Below are positions 58,066 through 64,000 of a stretch of DNA of 64,000 nt, in pieces. Position 1 is the stretch's first letter. Every line of letters begins with the position of its first letter. Origin of the DNA: Desmodus rotundus. Taxonomy: Eukaryota > Chordata > Mammalia > Chiroptera > Phyllostomidae. The stretch spans positions 17,285,171 to 17,349,170 of the forward strand of contig NC_071388.1 in NCBI RefSeq assembly GCF_022682495.2, in the 5' to 3' direction. Position numbers and translations under genes: made by a program. Under the pieces are notes generated by a model, which was not told where the DNA came from, made no database searches, and saw only the letters and a program-made list of their open reading frames with translations.

Positions 58066-58569
58066 GAGACAATGGTATTTTTAACTTTCTGAAGAACGTC
58101 AGAAAGGTTGTTGTATTGGGTTAACATAATTTCAAGTCCACTTGCTTATAACTTAAGTGAAGTTGTTCTAATTCACTTGTTTATGACAAAAGCAAAAAAA
58201 AAAGTTGCTTTGATATAAGAATGAAGTAAGTTGTGTCAGGGTGTTGTCATTCTCCATCTGTTGTCCTTGATAAGCAGTCAGCAAGCAGCCCAGCTGCTGA
58301 GGGGCCCTGCTGGGGGCTTATCCATAAGAGCATGTGGAGAAGCAGCTATGGCAAGGGGGCATTCAGACTATAAATAGAGTTTGTGAGGATGATTTGGGAG
58401 GTTTAGTTTCAGCAAGGTAACTCTGCTAATCTCAGTGCTCTCTAGAGATAGTTGCTCCCTCCATGGAGGTTAAAAGAGATATCCTGCAGGCTAAAGGCTT
58501 CTGAAATTATTTCCATTCCAACAGGGAACCCGTGCTGCATAAATGCTGGCGAAGATAGAATCAGTCTCT
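58066..58569. other. Unidentified insert in the old L1; possible LTR
   Basis: About 500 bp that are not L1 separate two parts of one L1. A TATA-like 'GACTATAAATAGAG' at about 58,367 is followed by GC-mixed sequence. Size and TATA box suit an LTR, but no TG/CA ends or target duplication were found. Confidence 0.3.
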
Positions 58570-59400
58570 GAGTATAATTTTTGCCACCTCCCACAAAACA
58601 AAAACAAATCTCCATATTCTTTTCCATAGCAGCTGCACTATTTCGCCTTCCCACTCACAGTGTGTAGGGATTCCAATTTTTCCAAGGTCTTGCCAGCTTT
58701 CATCTTTTGTTTTTCTGATAAGAGTCATCCTAACAAATTTGAAGTGATAACTCATTGTGGTTTTAATTTGCATTTCCCTAATGATTAGTAACGTTGAGAG
58801 CCTTTTCGCGTACCCGTTAGCCACTTGTATGTCTATTCCAGCCCTTAGCTCACTTTTTAATCAGGGTATTTGTTGTTTTGTGCTACTGAATTGTAGGGAA
58901 TCCTTATGCAGTTTGGATGTGAACCCCTTCTCAGAGAGATGGTTTGAAATATTTTCTCCTATTCTATGACTTTCCTTTTCACTCTGTTGATTATTTCCTC
59001 TGCTGGGTATAAGCTCCTTAGTTTAGTATAGTCCCACTAGTCTATTTTTTAAATTTATTTATTTATTTATTTACTTATTTACTTAGTCTGTGCTTTCGGT
59101 GTCAAATCAATCATTGTCAAAATCAATGTCAAGATTTTCCCCTTATGTTTTCCTCAAGGAGTTTTACAATTTCAAATTTTTTGTTTCCATCCAATCCATT
59201 CTGAACTGATTTTTGTGTATGTTGTAAGGTAAGAGTCCAATTTTATTCTTTTGCATGTGGGTACCCACCTTTTCCAATACCATTTGTTGGAAATATTTAT
59301 TCTTTTCCACTGTGTTATTCTTGGAACCCTGTTGACGATCAGTTGACCTTGTATAAATGAGTTTATTTCAGGGCTCTCTATACAATTTCTCAACATTATT
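58570..59400 (-). mobile_element. Old L1 (L1MA-like) ORF2 part, minus strand
   Basis: Antisense ORF2: 'AACTCATTGTGGTTTTAATT', 'GCATTTCCCTAATGATTAG', 'GTACCCACCTTTTCCAATAC' and 'GGGCTCTCTATACAATTTC'. Minus-strand frames give [16 protein letters not shown] and related L1 blocks, broken by stops. A (TTTA)n run at 59,050-59,085 interrupts it. Confidence 0.85.
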
Positions 59401-59984
59401 TCTTTACCAGAGTAGTTGCACGCAACAATAGCTTGGGCAAATGGGAGGAATTTTGGGATGGGTATATAATTTTAAGAATCTGGACTCCAGCAGTTAAGAG
59501 AATTCCATAGTAGTACTGTGTATGAAGTTATCACCTGTAATCACCTAAAAGGCAGTATCCAGTGAGGATAAGCCTTTGAGAGGCTAAGTTGTTACTGTCT
59601 TTAAAATCTATGAAAAGTATACCACACTCGGTTTTTGCACCCCACATCTGTCCCCTTGCCTTGCTTTCTGAACAGACCAACCTAAGCAAGGCTTGCATCA
59701 TGCCTGTAATGGTAGATCCAGGTTCTGCCACAGCTACATATCACATATCCCTGCCAGATGGCGCTGACTGGCAAAGAGCCTGTGTGCCCTTGGTCCTGCT
59801 GTTCTGGACCCTCAGAGACCCTGGAGAGGCCAGGGTATATGACCCAGATGCAGGGCTGGGTGATAACACTCCATGTGGGTCTGGATTGCGCCGCAGGATG
59901 AATTCTCCTGTATTTCCCACTGATGGGTTGTTCTGAAATACAAAAAGTAGTTCAGATGCCTCTGTGAAGATTCATCCTGTCCCT
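59401..59984. other. Unidentified, GC-richer from 59,640
   Basis: Positions 59,640-59,930 are less AT-rich than the surroundings and contain a 115-codon frame without recognisable domains. It could be a fragment of an old LTR element or other repeat; I could not name it. Confidence 0.35.
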
Positions 59985-60220
59985 GAGTGGGTGGCTCAGA
60001 TAGTTGGGTCACTGCCCCATACACTGAAGGCTGCAGTTTCAATCCCCTGTCAGGGCAGATACCTGGATTGTGGATTCGACCCCTGGTCCAGAGCCTACAA
60101 GAGAAATCCAATCAATGTTTCTCTCACATATCAATGTCTCTCTCTCCTTTCATCTTCTTCTCTCTCTAAAATCATTTTTTTAAATGTCCTCAGGTGAAGA
60201 TAAAAAAAAAAAAAGACTCA
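59985..60220 (+). mobile_element. Ves SINE, plus strand
   Basis: Head 'GAGTGGGTGGCTCAGATAGT', 'CATACACTGAAGGCTGCAG', B-box-like 'GGATTCGACCCCTGGTCC', 'CCAATCAATGTTTCTCTCAC', (TC)n, 'ATGTCCTCAGGTGAAGATAA' and an A-tail. Complete Ves architecture, including the typical ATCCTCAGG-like 3' end. Confidence 0.9.
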
Positions 60221-63176
60221 CCTGGTCAGAGCAAGCAGTTACGCTTTCTGTAAATCTATAGTGGGTACAGGAACACTCCTCGCTATATGTTCTCTCCTTA
60301 CTTATCTGTCTTACTCCCCTCTTGGGATGTGCTTTCCAATAAACCGTTAGCACACAGGCTTTGCTTTAGGATCTGTTTTCTAGGGAACCTGGATAAGAAC
60401 AACGGGGATGAGAAACTCACACACTCTGCAGTGGGATGTGCTCTGATATTACAGGTGAATTTGGAGCTGTGTTCTGAGTTGAAAACAGGAACCTTCTGAG
60501 TGTGCTCATATACTGTTCATTCCCCTGCAGCTGTAAGGCTTAGTTAGAAGGGCTGACAACCATACACCTTATCTTTTAGAATGTCAGATTTCAAAATCAG
60601 TGGAATTCATAGCTCTCAGTTTCATGTAAAACTTAGGCTGTTGATTCTCGAAAAAGGGAGAAATGAAATGTGTTTCCAGAAATAGCAGGAAGACTGAGAG
60701 AATACGGACCAGCCTACCCGCCATGAGCTGACAAAGCCCCACCCACTCAGTCATTAGTGACTCCACCTGTCGGGGTTAAGGAAGTTTCTTTTCAAGGAGA
60801 ACGCACAATATCTGACCTATGTGAATGCTCATTAAAATTTTCTCACAGTTTTGTGCCAACTGGAATGATTACTCGCTCCAGCACACTCCAAAATGAGGAG
60901 CTCTGTGAAGGAAATGGGAATATGTACTGGGTTGTGGAACAGGAAATGAAACACATTAATATCCAAATTAAAATACTTTTTAGAGTGTAAGGAGACACCC
61001 CCAAATAATTCAAATAACATCAATTATAAAGCACTTCTTTGCTAATTGGAAAAAATATTTATATATGTGGATCTATAGAAGAATATGTTCAAAAATAATT
61101 TTAAATATAAAATTCTATTTAAAAACAATATACACACAAACATCATATGTGTAGTTGCATGAAAGCAACATTAACAACTTCTTCATATAGAGTTTCTGAG
61201 CATTAAAAATGTACTCTAGCACACGGACTCCTGTCATTAATGCTTCTGTTTACCTTCTCTCCCATTTGGTTACTATACACCACATGATATCTTGGAGATG
61301 GGGAGTCAGACAACTTGCCATTATAGATATTAAAAAGAGCTGTGTTTGCTTTCCCTGTGCTTCCTTTTTAGGGCGCCTACATAGGTCTTAGGATTTACCA
61401 TAAGATACACCTGCTAGAGATTTTTAAATAATATTAAATAAAATTCAGTAATTTTTTTAAAACCTGAGAAATGAAAAACTTCCGTCGGCACAGTGGTTAC
61501 TGCAACAGTCTGGATTTCCTGCAGAGCCAGCCTCAGCTCTGTCGGAGACAGGAGCTGGAGACTCTACCATTCTAACACTCGGTGTTGGCGGCAGGCTGTC
61601 CCGCATCTGTCAGTTCTGCAGGGCACTGTCGGTCACTGTTCCCAACTGGATGTTCTCCAAGTCCAGTTCTCTGGACCCCTGGCTATTTATGGTACACTTA
61701 GTGTGATTTTGATACATTTCTTTCCATTCTGAATAGCACAGAAGCAATTCCGGTTGCACCTAACTAGGAAACACTACATACTGCATTGATAAATCCTAGG
61801 GATAAGACTCGGGAATACGTGAAGATATTTGTCCATAATGCACAAAGAATATTCCAAAATCATTTTCTCCTAAAAAAAACTGTTTCATAACATTTTTATT
61901 CCATGGAAGGCTTAAAACAAAGAGTAATATATTTTGCTCTCTATTATCAGTTAACTTTTGAAATGTAATCTTATTGGTTCTGGGTAGAATGGTCACAGGC
62001 TTTTGCTTCTACATCGAATCACAAATAAGCAATAAGAATAATGTTGGTCATTACTGTACATCATTCCTAAAAATCTAGAGGCAGGGTTTTCATTTTTCAA
62101 ATCACAAATAATTTTTCACAGAAATCTCCTTAAACATTGTTTCTTCTCCTCGAACTTTACACTAAGACCAGCATAAGAAATCTCACATCTCCATCTCACC
62201 TGTGGCTGCCTCTCCCTGGGCCACCTGCCCCTTACCACCATTGCTCTGCAACCAGAGGGCTGGTGCTTCAGGTGACATGGCAATTGAATTCCCCAGGAAG
62301 TGTTGTTCTTCAACGTCATGTAGGAATATCTGGTGAACAGAACCGTCTGTACTTCCTATAAAAAGATATTAACTCTCTCTGGGTAATATCAACACTAGTG
62401 TTTATTCCCAATTCAGCTAAAAAGTATATGTCTAGACTGAGGAAATATTAACAAAGAGAGAGATTGGTTCCTGAACCACAAACACTGGAATTCTTTCAAT
62501 TGGCAAGTTACTATGAACTCAACTCTCTGCCCTTCATGTGTGAGATAACTGAATGGAGTTACCGTAATCCCTTGCAGAGGCAGAGAATCTCTATCAATGA
62601 AATTACAATACCAATTGTTGGTGAGCTCTCCTTAGTTCCCTCTACTGCTCAGGTTAGATTTTGAAATTATTAATATTATGTAACCTACTTCTTCATAAAA
62701 AATGCAAATATCTTGCTAAGAATCAGCTTCCATTAGAAAAGCTAACCTAATCTTCAAGACAAGAAATTCATGAAGATTTTTGTTTGTTTGTTTCATGTAT
62801 GAGACTGATTTAGAATAAGTGGCAAACGTCATACAGGAAGATATGTATGTATATTTCCTTTTCTTTGGTCCTTCTGATTTCAATGATTCGAGTATTTGCT
62901 AACACAATTCTCTGTTAATATACCGATACTTCCACTCAGCAACAATGTTCACAAGTTTTAAGGAAAAAATGTTATTTTCAGATTAGAATTGATTAGAATA
63001 CTGTTATATTTGTATGAGATTTTGCCAAACAAATTTATCATTAGCCTTCTAGTCCACCTTGGGTATTAGGCAAACTATAATAGCCATTTTGAACATGAAT
63101 GTAATGATGGATTTAACAACCACCAGTGAAGCCATATCAGAGAAGTGAGTTGCAAAATAATAAAGAGGTCAGATTA
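60221..63176. other. No recognised gene
   Basis: Several 60-80 codon frames occur (for example at 61,493-61,732 and 62,464-62,664), but none shows a domain, splice context or composition that supports coding. No nameable repeat was recognised over 2.9 kb. Confidence 0.4.
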
Positions 63177-63452
63177 AAATCAGGTAATGTCCTGGCCAAG
63201 TGGCTCAGTTGGTTGGAGCATTGCCCCAATGTACCAAAGGATTGCACGTTGGATTTCCAGTTAGGGCACACACCTGGGTTGTGGGTTCGATCCCTGGTTG
63301 GGGTATGAATGGGAGGCAACTGATCAATGGTTCTCTCTCACATTGATCTCTCTCTCTCTCTCACTGCCTCTTCCTTCCTTTTTCTCTTCAATAAATAAAA
63401 ACACATCCTCAGGGGACAATTAAGAAAAAAAGTTGAAAAAGAAATCAGGTAA
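63177..63452 (+). mobile_element. Ves SINE with 11-bp target-site duplication
   Basis: The best preserved Ves copy in the window: 'TCCTGGCCAAGTGGCTCAGT' (A-box region), 'TGTACCAAAGGATTGC', B-box 'GTGGGTTCGATCCCTGG', 'GGGAGGCAACTGATCAATGG', (TC)n, 'ACACATCCTCAGGGG' and an A-rich tail. AAATCAGGTAA flanks it at 63,177-63,187 and 63,442-63,452. The intact B-box suggests that RNA polymerase III transcription was possible when it inserted. Confidence 0.93.
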
Positions 63453-63805
63453 CATTTAATAAACACTAAATTTGGTGTTGCAGTGTGCTCATAGCAACTG
63501 TTCTATATTTAGTGTTCTTGTAAGTCACCCTAGATTTGTGTGTGTCGCAGTCTCAGGCCTATAAGTGAAAAGTAAAGTAGAAAATAAAGCTTGAGGAATT
63601 TTACTTCAAAAATTAATGCTGTTCTTGTATAGTAACCACAGATGAGTGAGCTAAAATGACAGACCAGAAGGAGTGAGCATTTACATTTAGAATGTGAGAA
63701 TCAATGCGTATGCCTATTTTCAAACACTGACCGCTTCGTGGATTAGAAGGGATCCAGATTTGATTTGACATACTCTTATTGTTTTATAGCTATTACACAA
63801 ACTCT
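63453..63805. other. No recognised feature
   Basis: Plain AT-rich sequence leading into the GC-richer end of the window. Confidence 0.4.
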
Positions 63806-63859
63806 GCCTGGAATCCTTGCTCCTGTGATGCTGGAGGGGCTCGTCCCTAAGAGGCAGGA

Positions 63860-64000
63860 GATAGGAGCGAGGAAACTCCGAGGCGCCCCAGGACTAAGAT
63901 AAAGGACGTCAATACAGAACAAAGACCCTGTCCTAAGGCTGGTACCTCAGGAATGAGAAAACTCTGGATGCGCCCCAGGACTAGGACAAAGGGCATTGAT
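63860..64000. repeat. Tandem duplication, unit about 87 bp, cut by window end
   Basis: GCGCCCCAGGACTA occurs at 63,883 and 63,970, each followed by a matching GATAAAGGACGTCAAT / GACAAAGGGCATTGAT. The text in front is also similar (GAGGAAACTC versus GAGAAAACTC). At least 1.5 units are present and more may lie beyond the window. It could be a minisatellite or repeats within an LTR. Confidence 0.6.

Noticed and set aside
59589..59936. 115-codon frame in GC-richer DNA
   Set aside because: No domain, and the opposite strand also has a frame of similar length that runs into the Ves SINE. Likely chance.
1..64000. CRISPR arrays, operons, phage or plasmid features
   Set aside because: Repeat types, codon content and L1/SINE structure show mammalian nuclear DNA. 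The direct repeats found are target-site duplications, microsatellites or dispersed elements.

Overview
This window is nuclear DNA from a placental mammal, most likely a bat of the suborder Yangochiroptera. The main evidence is at least six tRNA-derived short elements that match the Ves SINE pattern: a tRNA-like head with 'GTGGCTCAGTTGGTTGG' and 'GGTTCGATCCC' boxes, a (TC)n middle and an A-rich tail. There are also many LINE-1 3' ends of one lineage-specific type, two mariner remnants, and the usual old mammalian layer (L2, MER5, MaLR/MLT and ERVL LTRs, old L1M). The background is AT-rich. I found no intact host gene, no structural RNA gene, and nothing prokaryotic or viral apart from decayed endogenous LTR elements.

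Layout. Positions 1-19,950 are AT-rich intergenic or intronic DNA with L2 pieces (1745-2190, 2730-3030), a MER5 copy (4214-4388), several L1 3' ends (5515, 7255, 7866, 10131), Ves SINEs (12393, 13177, 16530), an ERVL-like internal piece (14085-14490) and MaLR LTRs (14945, 16045, 17040). Positions 19,980-23,573 hold a half-L1 (HAL1-type) element and a young 5'-truncated L1, both on the minus strand. Positions 24,470-34,780 hold a Ves SINE, an older L1, an old L1M broken by an LTR, and a second HAL1-type copy. Positions 34,900-41,900 hold a compound inverted repeat, an inverted (twin-primed) L1, a MITE and a mariner relic, L2-like and LTR pieces, and a 66-bp L1 insertion. Positions 41,972-49,362 are a probable LTR split by a full-length L1 (42,390-49,161). 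Positions 49,800-64,000 hold an MLT2-like LTR, L2, an unidentified frameshifted coding remnant (about 53,430-53,870), an internally deleted mariner (54,023-54,672), old L1s with a nested twin-primed L1, two Ves SINEs, and a short tandem duplication cut by the window end.

The main item is the L1 at 42,390-49,161. It has a 1.7-kb CpG-rich 5'UTR with a YY1-like start and repeated promoter-like units, ORF1, ORF2 with all endonuclease, reverse transcriptase and Cys-motif signatures, a G-rich 3'UTR, an A-tail and a perfect 14-bp target-site duplication. Each ORF carries one small frameshift, both in short simple-sequence runs. A copy on the opposite strand at 21,749-23,558 differs from it by two amino acids and one stop codon over about 500 residues. 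An L1 lineage has therefore been active recently in this genome, and it is the likely source of machinery for the Ves and HAL1-type elements. I did not find a convincing undescribed biological system. The most useful leads are the unidentified pseudogene, the L1 5'UTR architecture and the compound inverted repeat at 34,913-34,979.
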